Shown: piece after piece, positions 43,857 through 51,577 of the stretch
Position numbering within the stretch: position 1 is the first letter of the stretch
Layout of the letters: the number at the start of each line of letters is the position of its first letter
The notes under the pieces: model-generated
What the model saw: only the letters and a program-made list of their open reading frames with translations
Told to the model about the DNA's origin: nothing
Databases searched by the model: none
Position numbers and translations under genes: made by a program
From: Pseudomonadota bacterium
GTDB lineage: Bacteria; Pseudomonadota; Alphaproteobacteria; Caulobacterales; Caulobacteraceae
Length of the DNA stretch: 64,000 nt
NCBI GenBank assembly: GCA_020161365.1
Contig: JAIUNU010000018.1
Coordinates: 1 to 64,000 of the forward strand
Reading direction: 5' to 3'

Positions 43857-44785
43857 CAGACGGCCTCGCTGTAGAGCGCTGCGCGATAGAGCCGCATGGC
43901 GAACGCGCGGATAGAGACGGGCGCGGCCTCGGACAGCGCGATCCGTTTCAGCATCGGCCGCCAGACACCGCGCAGCGGGACCGACTTCAACAGCTTGGCG
44001 ACCTTGTAGCTGGGATAGGCGCTGACGACCTCCCGATGATTGGCGACCACCCGCGCGAAGTTGGCGGCAGACTGCTCGTACTTGGCGGCCATCACCGGGG
44101 CCGGGTCGAGACCCAGATGGGTGGCGGTGTTGTCGATGTGCAGGATGGGGTACTGGCGGGCTACTCGCATCGCCCACTCGACATCCTCCCAGCCCCAGCC
44201 GGAAAAGCCCTCGTCGAAGCCGATGGTCTCGAACACGTCGCGGCGCACCAGCAGGTTCGATGTGAAAACATGCTTTTCGGGCGCCTTGGCGCGCTCGGGC
44301 GCGGGCGTGCAATCGCTCTTCAGGGCCATGGCCCTGTGCAGGGCGTGCTCGGGGCGCGGGGGTGTCTGGTCGAGCGTAAAACCGCCGAACGCGACCGCCG
44401 CGCCGCTATCGGCCACCGCCGCCCAGCGGTCCAGGAAGTCGGGTGTGTCGGGCAGCATGTCGCTGTCGAGGAACAGCAGGTGCCCGCCACGTGCCTGCGA
44501 GGCCAGGCGATTGCGGCCTCGGGCGCGGCCTTCGTTACGCGCCAGCCGGATAAAGCAGGCCGGAACCCGCATCCGCTCAATCCGGCGCGCGATCCGTTCG
44601 GCCAGCACATCGTCGCCGCCGCCGTCGTCCAGCACCACGACCTCGACCGGGGCGAGGGCCTGATCCAGGGCCTTTAGAAGCGCGCAGGGATCGTCGCGGA
44701 AGGTCGGGATCAGCACCGAAACCCGCAGTTGGGCGTCGGCCCAGGCGGCGTTCTCCAGGCGTAGCGCGTTCACGGGCGCGTTCAT
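43856..44785 (-). CDS. hfsG: Holdfast glycosyltransferase HfsG (GT2)
   Basis: HfsG is a family 2 glycosyltransferase that adds a sugar during holdfast repeat-unit assembly. The 309-residue product has the GT-A signature VSVLIPTFRDD (residues 22-32), the metal-binding FLDSDMLPD and GWGWEDVEWAMR (catalytic Glu-Asp). The ATG at 44785 overlaps the hfsF stop (ATGA). A much longer open frame upstream runs through hfsF out of register and is not used. Confidence 0.92.
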   Translation of the reverse strand: MNAPVNALRLENAAWADAQLRVSVLIPTFRDDPCALLKALDQALAPVEVVVLDDGGGDDVLAERIARRIERMRVPACFIRLARNEGRARGRNRLASQARGGHLLFLDSDMLPDTPDFLDRWAAVADSGAAVAFGGFTLDQTPPRPEHALHRAMALKSDCTPAPERAKAPEKHVFTSNLLVRRDVFETIGFDEGFSGWGWEDVEWAMRVARQYPILHIDNTATHLGLDPAPVMAAKYEQSAANFARVVANHREVVSAYPSYKVAKLLKSVPLRGVWRPMLKRIALSEAAPVSIRAFAMRLYRAALYSEAV

Positions 44786-46224
44786 GCGGCTTGCGCCTTT
44801 CGACGGAGGATAAGGGAAAGCTTGCCGCGCAAACCCGCGACATCGAGACCCAGCACCAAGGCGCCGTAGACGGTCGCCCCGACGCCGGCCTTCAGGACCA
44901 GTTCCAGCAATCCGCCCGTCGCGGGAAGCGCCCAGACGCAGGCGGCCATGACTAGGCTCGCGCCGCCCGCCTTGGCCAGCACGTCCCACGGAATGGGGAG
45001 TGGGCAGGCGCGGCGGCCCAGCGCCCAGGCCACGACTGCGCCCAGACCGTAGCTCACCGTCGTGGCGATCAGCGCGCCGTCCAGTCCGAGGCGAGGGATC
45101 AGAACCAGGTTGAGCGCCACGTTGGCCAGCGCCGGCGCGCTCATGCTGACGATCAGCAGCGGCGTGCGGCGGGCTAGGGTGAAGGCTTGCAGGAGATAGT
45201 AGGTCGTCACGCCCGACAGCCAGCCGCTGGCGGCGATCCAGGGGGTAACATGGCTGGCTTGCGCCCGCATGGCTTCGCCGACCATCAGGTCCGCCAGGGG
45301 GCGGGCGACCAGCGCCAGGCCGACGGCGGCGGGCAGGGTGAGCAGGGCCATGACGCCGGCCTGTTCGCGGGCGGCGTCTTCCAGGGCCGGTTGTCCACCG
45401 CGCTCCAACGCCTGGATCAACGCCGGGCCACCGGCCATGCCCAGCCAGATGAAGACGACATCCAGGGTGCGGCTGCCGAGCGAATAGCCGGCGTGGTAGA
45501 CGCCGACGGTCGCCTCGTCGAGGAAGGCCGCCAGCAGCAGCCGGTCGGTGCTGGCCAGCACCAGGGCCAGGATCAGCGACAGCGCCACGGGCGCCCCATA
45601 GGTGAAGTAGCTCCGCGCCAGCGCCTTGTCGAAGCGTCCGCCGGCCATGAACCTCAATTCGCGTGGCAGCACCGCAGCGACGCAGACGAGCGAGACCGCG
45701 CCGATTCCCAGCAGCGGCGCCGCGCCGCCCAGGCCCGCGAGCGCGAAGCCCAGGCCCAGGGCGAACCCGCCGGCGGTCTGGACCATCGACAGCAGGGCTG
45801 CGCCAGAAACCTCGCCGGCCGCTCGGCGTCGCTCCTGCGCCAGTTTGGCCAGACTGTTGACGAGCACGGCGGCGAAGCCGGCCGCCAGCGCGATCCGCAA
45901 GGGCTGTCCCATGGGCGCCAGGGTGAGAGCGGCGCCGCCAATCACCGGAACGGCCAGGGCGGCGCCCAGCCACAGGCGATAGAGGGTGGCGAAGTGGTCG
46001 GCGATTCGACCGTCCTCGGCCCGCGTCGCCAGAAACCGCGCCATGGCGGCCTCGGTCCAGGTCAGCAGGGCGGTCTGGGTCAGGCTGAAGACCGAAAACG
46101 CCAGGGCGTAGACGCCGTACTGAGCCGGATCCAGCAGGCGCGTGAACAGGACGATGGTGAGCAGACCCACCACGCCCTGAACGATATTGACCGGCAGATA
46201 GCCAAGGACGCCGCGCCAGAACAT
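44782..46224 (-). CDS. hfsF: Holdfast lipid-linked oligosaccharide flippase HfsF (Wzx)
   Basis: The 480-residue integral membrane protein has about 14 hydrophobic spans and the polysaccharide-transport/MVF layout of Wzx flippases (N-terminal FTRLLDPAQYGVYALAFSVFSL). It would move undecaprenol-linked holdfast units to the periplasmic face. The start ATG at 46224 stands 10 bp after the hfsE stop. It overlaps hfsG by ATGA. Confidence 0.92.
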   Translation of the reverse strand: MFWRGVLGYLPVNIVQGVVGLLTIVLFTRLLDPAQYGVYALAFSVFSLTQTALLTWTEAAMARFLATRAEDGRIADHFATLYRLWLGAALAVPVIGGAALTLAPMGQPLRIALAAGFAAVLVNSLAKLAQERRRAAGEVSGAALLSMVQTAGGFALGLGFALAGLGGAAPLLGIGAVSLVCVAAVLPRELRFMAGGRFDKALARSYFTYGAPVALSLILALVLASTDRLLLAAFLDEATVGVYHAGYSLGSRTLDVVFIWLGMAGGPALIQALERGGQPALEDAAREQAGVMALLTLPAAVGLALVARPLADLMVGEAMRAQASHVTPWIAASGWLSGVTTYYLLQAFTLARRTPLLIVSMSAPALANVALNLVLIPRLGLDGALIATTVSYGLGAVVAWALGRRACPLPIPWDVLAKAGGASLVMAACVWALPATGGLLELVLKAGVGATVYGALVLGLDVAGLRGKLSLILRRKAQAA

Positions 46225-46234
46225 GCCGGGCGGC

Positions 46235-47764
46235 CTAGCGCACGGCGGACCGATCCCCCAGCAGGCAGGGGATGGTCATGGCGATGATGTAGAGGTCCAG
46301 CCACAGGGACTGGCGCTCGATATATTCCACGTCCAGCGCCACGCGCAGGCGGACGCTTTCAGGCGTATCGACGGGACCGCGCGAGCCCTTGATGGCCGCC
46401 CAGCCCGTCAGGCCGGGCTTGATGCGGTGGCGATGGGCGTACTGGGCGACAAGCTTGGCCGACTCCACGCCGCCGGTCTTCATGCCGATGGCGTGCGGGC
46501 GAGGGCCGACGATCGACATCTCGCCCTTCAGCACGTTGAACAACTGCGGCAGCTCGTCGAGGCTGGTCTTGCGGATGAAGCGGCCCAGACGGGTGACCCG
46601 CTCGTCTCCATAGGTGACCTGCCGTGTGGCGCAGGCGTCGGCCATATCGTGGCGCATCGAGCGGAACTTCCACACGAGGATCACCTCGTTGTTGAAGCCG
46701 TGGCGACGCTGACGGAAGAAGATCGGGCCAGGGCTGTCCAGCTTCACGGCCATGGCGACGACCAGCATGATCGGGCCGGCCACCAGCAGGCCCAGGCTGG
46801 CGACGATCAGGTCCTGGGCGCGCTTGAGCAACGCCCGACGGGCCGAGGCCGGCGAGCCGGACAAGGGGTTGTCGCTTCCGGCGGCGATGCGCGCGAGCGC
46901 GGCGTCGTCGTCCACGGCCCCGCCCACGTCGATGAACAGGTGAAGCGGGTTGGGCAGCACGTCCAGCTTCTCGACCAACTGGCGCACGCGCGCCTGGGCG
47001 GTCGAGGCCACGGCGATCACGATCCGATCAACATAGGGCATGATGCGGTGGTCGAGCAGGGCGGAGGTGTCCCCCAGGACGGGAACGCCCAGAATGTTCT
47101 CCGGGGCGCGGTCCAGACGATCGTCGAAGACGCCCAGCACATTGACCTCTCCGGTGCGCATGGCCGCCTCGATCAGCCGCTCGGCGTTCTTGGTGGCGCC
47201 AACCACGACGATGTTGGGCGTCAGGCGACCCTGCGCGCGGCCCCTCGCAATGACCGTCCACCACGCCACGTGCGACGCGCTCAGCGCTCCGGTAGCCGCC
47301 AGGAGCGCCCAGACGGCGGTCGGCTCCGACCGACCGGAGGCGAGGACCAGACCACTTGCGATCAGCAGGCTGACGCCGAGCGCCAGTCCGGCGCGCGCCA
47401 TGTGCGCGGCCAACGACTGCTTCCGCGGGAAGGCGTAGGCGTCGAGGATCCTGAGACCGACCAGAGCGGCGACAGCCCACACGCCGGCGGCGACCGGGTG
47501 GCCCGCCACGGTGATCGCGACCGCGAGTCCTGCGGCGAGCACGACGTCCAGACCCCGCGCCGCGCGGGCGAGGAGCCGTGTCTCAAGCCTGGCTCGCGAC
47601 GGCACCAGACGGCCCGGGCGGAACGGACCTCGCTTGGCCGGACCCGGTCCAGGCCCATTCGCCGCGCCGCCCGCGAACGGCGAAGCCGACTCCGGCGCGA
47701 CGCCGAAGGCCAGGGTTTCGACGTTGGAGACGGGGGAAGACACGGTACGCACAGGGCTCGTCAT
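46235..47764 (-). CDS. hfsE: Holdfast initiating phosphoglycosyltransferase HfsE
   Basis: HfsE loads the first sugar phosphate on undecaprenol phosphate. The 509-residue product has four N-terminal membrane spans, a Rossmann-like CoA-binding region (IVVVGATKNAERLI) and the sugar-transferase domain with KFRSM, TSLDELPQLFNVLKGEMS and VGPRPHAIG. The ATG at 47764 was chosen because it starts the conserved N-terminal segment; ATG at 47815 is also in frame, and neither has a strong ribosome-binding site. It leads the hfsEFGH operon and is divergent from the tRNA-Ser gene. Confidence 0.9.
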   Translation of the reverse strand: MTSPVRTVSSPVSNVETLAFGVAPESASPFAGGAANGPGPGPAKRGPFRPGRLVPSRARLETRLLARAARGLDVVLAAGLAVAITVAGHPVAAGVWAVAALVGLRILDAYAFPRKQSLAAHMARAGLALGVSLLIASGLVLASGRSEPTAVWALLAATGALSASHVAWWTVIARGRAQGRLTPNIVVVGATKNAERLIEAAMRTGEVNVLGVFDDRLDRAPENILGVPVLGDTSALLDHRIMPYVDRIVIAVASTAQARVRQLVEKLDVLPNPLHLFIDVGGAVDDDAALARIAAGSDNPLSGSPASARRALLKRAQDLIVASLGLLVAGPIMLVVAMAVKLDSPGPIFFRQRRHGFNNEVILVWKFRSMRHDMADACATRQVTYGDERVTRLGRFIRKTSLDELPQLFNVLKGEMSIVGPRPHAIGMKTGGVESAKLVAQYAHRHRIKPGLTGWAAIKGSRGPVDTPESVRLRVALDVEYIERQSLWLDLYIIAMTIPCLLGDRSAVR

Positions 47765-47883
47765 TGGAAAAACCGCGTTCAGCCTAGCGCCCCCGTCTGA
47801 GCGTGGCGTTAACATCGGAAATTTCCGACATCCGCCGTTGTCATCGCGAACCGAACACGCTATCGAACCGCTCCCTCTCAGGA

Positions 47884-47974
47884 GGAGACGTGGCCGAGAG
47901 GCTGAAGGCACCGCTTTGCTAAAGCGGCATACCTCAAAAGGGTATCGAGGGTTCGAATCCCTCCGTCTCCGCCA
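47884..47974 (+). tRNA. tRNA-Ser (anticodon GCT)
   Basis: The 91-base gene has the acceptor stem GGAGACG / CGTCTCC, D-arm, anticodon loop CTTTGCTAAAG with GCT, a long variable arm typical of serine, a GGTTCGAATCC T-arm and an encoded CCA (47972-47974). Its 3' end (47961-47975) is the left attachment site of the integrated element downstream. Confidence 0.96.
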
Positions 47975-47975
47975 T
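47961..47975 (+). repeat. attL: 15-bp repeat at the tRNA-Ser 3' end
   Basis: CTCCGTCTCCGCCAT occurs here and again at 52989-53003. The copy here restores the tRNA 3' end, as expected for a tRNA-targeting integrase. Confidence 0.85.
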
Positions 47976-48049
47976 CCATCTTTGATTTAATTCAATATTT
48001 TATCGAAGAGCGGTCTGGTTCCCTTAACCGCTCCCCGATAGAGCGCCCG

Positions 48050-48292
48050 CTAGGGTGCCTCTTGGTCCCTCAGCCGCGTGGCGAGCGCCCTTAGAATCTT
48101 CGCCAGCCCCAAGGCCTCAGCAGATCGCCCGCCATGCCTCCAGGCGTTGCTATTGCCCTTTGGCGCGCCCGGGTTTGTTCCGCCGTGCATTCTGCATCGT
48201 CTTCGTCCCTTCACCACCGGGGATTGGCATTCGGTCCCCGCCCGCGTTCTGGCCAAGCAACGTGGAGCCGCCGCCAGCCTCCGAGGTTGCAT
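48050..48292 (-). CDS. Small Cys/His-rich protein with HGGxxxGAPxGNxNA motif
   Basis: The 80-residue product has C12, C22, C33 and H36 (a likely zinc site, in RCLARTRAGTEC and RRCRMHGG), then PGAPKGNSNAWRHG. This motif is widespread beside integrases in alphaproteobacterial elements, by memory. The function is unknown. It overlaps the preceding gene out of frame from 48150 to 48292, so those 143 bases would code twice. The start ATG at 48292 was chosen because the conserved part begins after it. Confidence 0.65.
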   Translation of the reverse strand: MQPRRLAAAPRCLARTRAGTECQSPVVKGRRRCRMHGGTNPGAPKGNSNAWRHGGRSAEALGLAKILRALATRLRDQEAP

Positions 48293-48842
48293 GGGATTGA
48301 TCGTCGGCTTTTCCAATTCCTTGCCCCCGGGGGTGATGGTGGAAGTTGTCGGCGATGACGGCTTGTCCGCCTTCGTTGACGTGGACATGGCGAACGGTTT
48401 GCTCTCGCGGTTGATGGACTTTGGCCAGCGCCTCCAGCGTCGCACGGGAATTACTCTGAGCCTTCATGGCGAGGCGAGCGTAAGTCTCGGCGGCGTGCAT
48501 GTGTTCGCCCATGTTGAGAGCAGACCGCCGGGCAAGTTCGGTAAACATCGCATCCAGGGTCAGGGCCTGCGATATGAGCAAGCGGCTGGCTAGGGCAATG
48601 TCGCCTGTCTCAGCTTGCGCGGTGGTCCTTTGGATGTGCTCGACATAGTCCATTAGACAGGGTGTTTCGACGCCCTGGCTCACGCCCTTCTGGATACAAT
48701 TCGCCGCGACTAGGGCGTGGCGCACGTGCGGCTCTAAATACCCCCGCGCCAGGGCTTGGCCGTTCGTTTCGCCGTGCTCCATTTTGAGAACGAAAGTACT
48801 CTTGTTGCCTTTGTTGGCGTCCGACTTCGTCTCGCTAGTCAT
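48150..48842 (-). CDS. Conserved element protein of unknown function
   Basis: The 230-residue soluble protein is largely helical from about 25 to 150 (e.g. DIALASRLLISQALTLDAMF and HAAETYARLAMKAQSNSRATLEALAK). A tail with VRHVHVNEGGQAVIADNFHHH follows. Proteins with this HVNEGGQAVIAD motif occur in related mobile elements, by memory; no function is known. Its start overlaps the HUH gene stop (ATGA), and its last 143 bases overlap the Cys/His-rich gene. Confidence 0.7.
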   Translation of the reverse strand: MTSETKSDANKGNKSTFVLKMEHGETNGQALARGYLEPHVRHALVAANCIQKGVSQGVETPCLMDYVEHIQRTTAQAETGDIALASRLLISQALTLDAMFTELARRSALNMGEHMHAAETYARLAMKAQSNSRATLEALAKVHQPREQTVRHVHVNEGGQAVIADNFHHHPRGQGIGKADDQSHATSEAGGGSTLLGQNAGGDRMPIPGGEGTKTMQNARRNKPGRAKGQ

Positions 48843-49672
48843 GCTTGCACCTGTGCATTTCGCGCCTTCGCGCCGATGTTTTGAGAGGTCCCGCAGCGCT
48901 TTCCGATCACCCGCCCTCCGGGCTCCAGCCGCTCCAGGCCAAATTGTGCCGCCGCCTCTTGGCTCGCCCCCTTGAGCAGGTAGCCGAACGCGACTTGGAG
49001 ATTGACCGCGTGCAGTTGGGGGTTGCCCGTCTCCAGGCCTAAGCGCCCTCCTATCGGTTTGCTGAGGATCACGCGCGCCCGGTAAGGCTGGCCGGTGATC
49101 CGACGCAGCCAGCCCCTTTGAAGGTTCGCCACGACGGCGACGAGAGGGGCGGGGACATGGGCCAGCATGTGACAGTGTCCGCCCTTGTCTTGGCCCTTGG
49201 CGGTCGCGCTCTCATGGGTCCAGATCCAGGCGGTTGGGCTTCCATGTCGGGCGAGCGCCTTGGACATCAGATCGAGAAACCGCCCGGTGGCCTTAGCCAT
49301 GCCCGCTAGGGGAACGCCCGCCGCCTGCCAATGGATCGTCACCATGCGAGTGAACGGCAGGCCGATGGCTTGAGCGTACCTTTCGGCGGCGATGAGATTT
49401 GCGACTTGGGCGACGGTGAGGGCGTAGCTGTCACGGTCGGCGCGATTGCGCGCACCTCCCTGACCACCGCCCCCAGCGGAATGGGCTCCCCCACCAATAG
49501 TAAGGTAACTAGGGGCCGAGGATGCCGAGGCCAGGCAAGGCCCCACGACTGTTGATGTTCTGGCCAGGCGCGGCGGGTTTGAAACTTCACCGAAACCGCA
49601 ATCCCGGTGAAGTTTCAAAACACCGCCATGTCGCTGCCCGGTGAGGGATTTTGACATGGCGGTGGTGGTCAT
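48839..49672 (-). CDS. HUH-type replication-initiator-like protein
   Basis: The 277-residue product has the HUH signature HCH (H166, H168) in GGHCHMLAHVP, and a downstream Tyr and Lys in GYLLKG (Y231, K234), the usual layout of rolling-circle Rep or relaxase endonucleases. The first 80 residues are Gly/Ser-rich and may be disordered. It probably nicks the element DNA, for replication or transfer; this is inferred from the motifs. The ATG at 49672 overlaps the winged-helix gene (ATGA). Confidence 0.7.
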   Translation of the reverse strand: MTTTAMSKSLTGQRHGGVLKLHRDCGFGEVSNPPRLARTSTVVGPCLASASSAPSYLTIGGGAHSAGGGGQGGARNRADRDSYALTVAQVANLIAAERYAQAIGLPFTRMVTIHWQAAGVPLAGMAKATGRFLDLMSKALARHGSPTAWIWTHESATAKGQDKGGHCHMLAHVPAPLVAVVANLQRGWLRRITGQPYRARVILSKPIGGRLGLETGNPQLHAVNLQVAFGYLLKGASQEAAAQFGLERLEPGGRVIGKRCGTSQNIGAKARNAQVQA

Positions 49673-49959
49673 CCGGCTACCCAGACAATCGCGAGTTTGC
49701 CCGTCTTGTTGGGCCTGCGTTGGCCGCTGTCGCGGATCACGCCCTTGAGCCGTAGCTCGCTGGTCCGGGGTTGGATGGACCAACGGTCAAGATCGAGCGT
49801 TGCCGCCAGTTCGTCGGCGGTAAGGCCGTTCTCACCGGCATTGCGGATCGCGCTTGCCGCCATCCGTTGCAGCCGCCCCAGCTTGGGCGCCAGGGCCTGA
49901 GCGGAGGCGATTGAGGTCTCAACGTGCCGGTGTCCCGGGCTGTCAGGATACACGCTCAT
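49669..49959 (-). CDS. Winged-helix DNA-binding protein of the element
   Basis: The 96-residue product has a helix-turn-helix region, AASAIRNAGENGLTADELAATLDLDRWSIQPRTSELRLKG (about 35-75), followed by a beta wing RDSGQRRPNKTGKLAIVWVAG. This is like phage accessory proteins that bind origin or promoter DNA. It is translationally coupled (ATGA) to genes on both sides. Confidence 0.7.
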   Translation of the reverse strand: MSVYPDSPGHRHVETSIASAQALAPKLGRLQRMAASAIRNAGENGLTADELAATLDLDRWSIQPRTSELRLKGVIRDSGQRRPNKTGKLAIVWVAG

Positions 49960-50156
49960 GACGCGCCTCCCTCAGCCAGCGGCGGCAGTTCCGCGCGGGC
50001 CAACAGTTTGGCCAGCCAATTGGCTTGCGCCTCGCTCATGGGCGACGGATCGACAACGAGTTGGCCAAGGAATTGCCCCGCCTTGCGGCTGAGCTGGCTC
50101 GGGCCGCTGAGAAGGGCTAGCGCCGCCGTGCGGTGGTCGGTGAAGGGGTTAGCCAT
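49956..50156 (-). CDS. Small conserved element protein, unknown function
   Basis: The 66-residue product starts MANPFTDHRTAALALL, with GQFLGQLVVDPSPMSEAQANWLAKLLARAELPP after it. This helical pattern seems to recur in related elements, by memory. No function is known. The ATG at 50156 overlaps the stop of the preceding frame by eight bases; the ATG at 50216 is an alternative start but precedes a less conserved stretch. Confidence 0.6.
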   Translation of the reverse strand: MANPFTDHRTAALALLSGPSQLSRKAGQFLGQLVVDPSPMSEAQANWLAKLLARAELPPLAEGGAS

Positions 50157-50334
50157 GATCGCCACCCCCAAAGGCCAGGGTCGCGACCAGCGCAGCCAGT
50201 TGAGGCCGTACGCCATGGACGGCGATCAGGTGTTGAGCGCGGTATGTCGAGAGGATAAAAGCTTCGTGCGTTACGTCGGCAAACAAGACGCACGAAGCCC
50301 GGCCCCCGTTGGTCGGGCTTTTCTCTTGGGGCAT
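50149..50334 (-). CDS. Small element ORF overlying a strong hairpin (coding status uncertain)
   Basis: The 61-residue frame contains HEAFILSTYRAQHLIAVHGVRPQLAALVATLAFGG, which resembles a small ORF found repeatedly in alphaproteobacterial prophages and islands, by memory. The same DNA forms a strong hairpin at 50261-50298 followed on the minus strand by TTTT. It may therefore be a structured RNA or attenuator rather than, or as well as, a gene. The ATG at 50334 lies 3 bp past the excisionase-like stop. Confidence 0.45.
   Translation of the reverse strand: MPQEKSPTNGGRASCVLFADVTHEAFILSTYRAQHLIAVHGVRPQLAALVATLAFGGGDHG
50261..50298 (-). terminator. Hairpin with T-run in the element operon (possible attenuator or regulatory RNA)
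   Basis: GCTTCGTGCGT (50261-50271) and ACGCACGAAGC (50288-50298) form a perfect 11-bp stem with a 16-base loop. On the minus strand the stem is followed by TTTT. A second inverted pair AAGCCCGAC / CGGGCTT lies just upstream on that strand (about 50296-50322). It may attenuate the operon or be a small antisense RNA of the P4 CI/P1 C4 type; not proven. Confidence 0.5.
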
Positions 50335-50337
50335 GAC

Positions 50338-50526
50338 TCAAGCCTCCCCCGATACCAGCGCATAGAGCGCCTCAGCCGGAACTATGGTCCGGCCCCCGAC
50401 GCGAACGACGCGAAGCCGTCCCGCCGCGATGTGGTTGTAGAGCGTTGTCCGGCCAAGGCTGGAGGCTTGGCAGGCTTCCCGAATGCTGAAACCGATCTTC
50501 GGGGGATCGAGCTTGGAAGTCTTCAT
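50338..50526 (-). CDS. Excisionase/AlpA-like helix-turn-helix protein
   Basis: The 62-residue product has the MerR-type excisionase pattern: GFSIREACQASSLGRTTLYNHIAAGRLRVVRVGGRTIVPAEALYALV (about 10-56). It probably directs excision or regulates the integrase. The ATG at 50526 was chosen over an in-frame upstream ATG because the domain begins just after it and related proteins are this short. Its direction is the same as the integrase. Confidence 0.8.
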   Translation of the reverse strand: MKTSKLDPPKIGFSIREACQASSLGRTTLYNHIAAGRLRVVRVGGRTIVPAEALYALVSGEA

Positions 50527-50624
50527 GTGTTGTTCCCGTGCGGCCTCAGCTGAATCGCTTCGGACGGCACGGGAAGACCAACTATCGCTGCCTAAATGCG
50601 CTCGCACGGCAACGAACCGTCGAG

Positions 50625-51428
50625 CTATGCGGGTGGTTCATTGCGGAGGCGCGCGTACATGTCCCGATAGTATTTTCCGAGTGTTGACTTTTCCTCCGCT
50701 GCAAACGCTTCGGGCCTAATCGACCAAATTTGAATCAGTAAATCCCAAGCTGATCCAGACATTGATTCTGTATTTATTCCGTCATTTACCGATGACGATA
50801 ATGATCTGTCATGGCGATAAGATGTATCAATATTGTTTTCTCGAAGTATTGAAATAAGGGAATAAATGAATCTTCGGTCCCCTCCGGCGATTTTTCCTCC
50901 TTTGTCCCCCTCCCAATATTTGATCGCCTTTGCTGCTGTGTATGCAAGGGCATGGAGGGCGGTAAGGGCATCGTCGGCGGACTTTAGGGGATCAATAGCG
51001 CGCTTGGTCCAGTGACTGCCCCGCCAGCCGGGCGTGGTTGCGACTTGGACAAGTGCCATCCACGTAGCCTTGTGACCACCACTCGTGCCCCATGAACCAA
51101 TCGGGGGGTGCGAGGTGCTGTTCTCAAGCTGATGGGCGTCTAGGTAGCCAATCGCCTCCAAAGCAATATCCACGCCGTGAACGAAGCTTTTGAGGCGCTT
51201 TTTGATCACCGACATGCGCGGTAGTTTATCGCGATTGGCAGTCTCCCAAGCGCTCCACCAAAGCGCACGACCGATCACCTCTCGCGCTTCATAGCTCAGA
51301 GCAATTCCAGCGCCCTGGCAGGCAGCATCCCACTCAACATCTGAAAGGTCCCGCTGCGTCACCGCTTCGCCAAGAAGCCAGGGCCCAGGGAAGTTTTCGT
51401 CCGGATCGTTCGCCACGAACGTGCTCAC
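50625..51428 (-). CDS. Element cargo protein of unknown function
   Basis: The 267-residue product has no recognised family, signal peptide or membrane helix. It is rich in Trp and Ala, e.g. EVIGRALWWSAWETANRD and DALTALHALAYTAAKAIKYWEG. The DNA of its 3' half is AT-rich for this genome (about 50700-50900), unlike its neighbours, so it came from outside. It is placed between integrase and excisionase genes, where cargo or defence genes are often found; no defence motif is visible. Confidence 0.7.
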   Translation of the reverse strand: MSTFVANDPDENFPGPWLLGEAVTQRDLSDVEWDAACQGAGIALSYEAREVIGRALWWSAWETANRDKLPRMSVIKKRLKSFVHGVDIALEAIGYLDAHQLENSTSHPPIGSWGTSGGHKATWMALVQVATTPGWRGSHWTKRAIDPLKSADDALTALHALAYTAAKAIKYWEGDKGGKIAGGDRRFIYSLISILRENNIDTSYRHDRSLSSSVNDGINTESMSGSAWDLLIQIWSIRPEAFAAEEKSTLGKYYRDMYARLRNEPPA

Positions 51429-51577
51429 TTGTCGGGCTCCCTACGGGCTGCTGCGTCGCGCCGCTCAACTAAAAAGAATGAAGTGTCGCGATGCCACCCT
51501 AGTTGATTCGAGCCAGTGGCCGACTAAAGGGGGCGTGGTTCCGTCAGGCCAACGCGCATGCGCGCGGTACTTAGAAC

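Noticed and set aside
44843..45973. Long upstream extension of the hfsG frame
   Set aside because: It overlaps hfsF in another register and is Arg/Gly-rich; HfsG homology and the ATGA overlap place the start at 44785.
45187..46287. Plus-strand frame of 366 codons opposite hfsF
   Set aside because: Gln/Gly/Arg-rich antisense shadow of the flippase gene.
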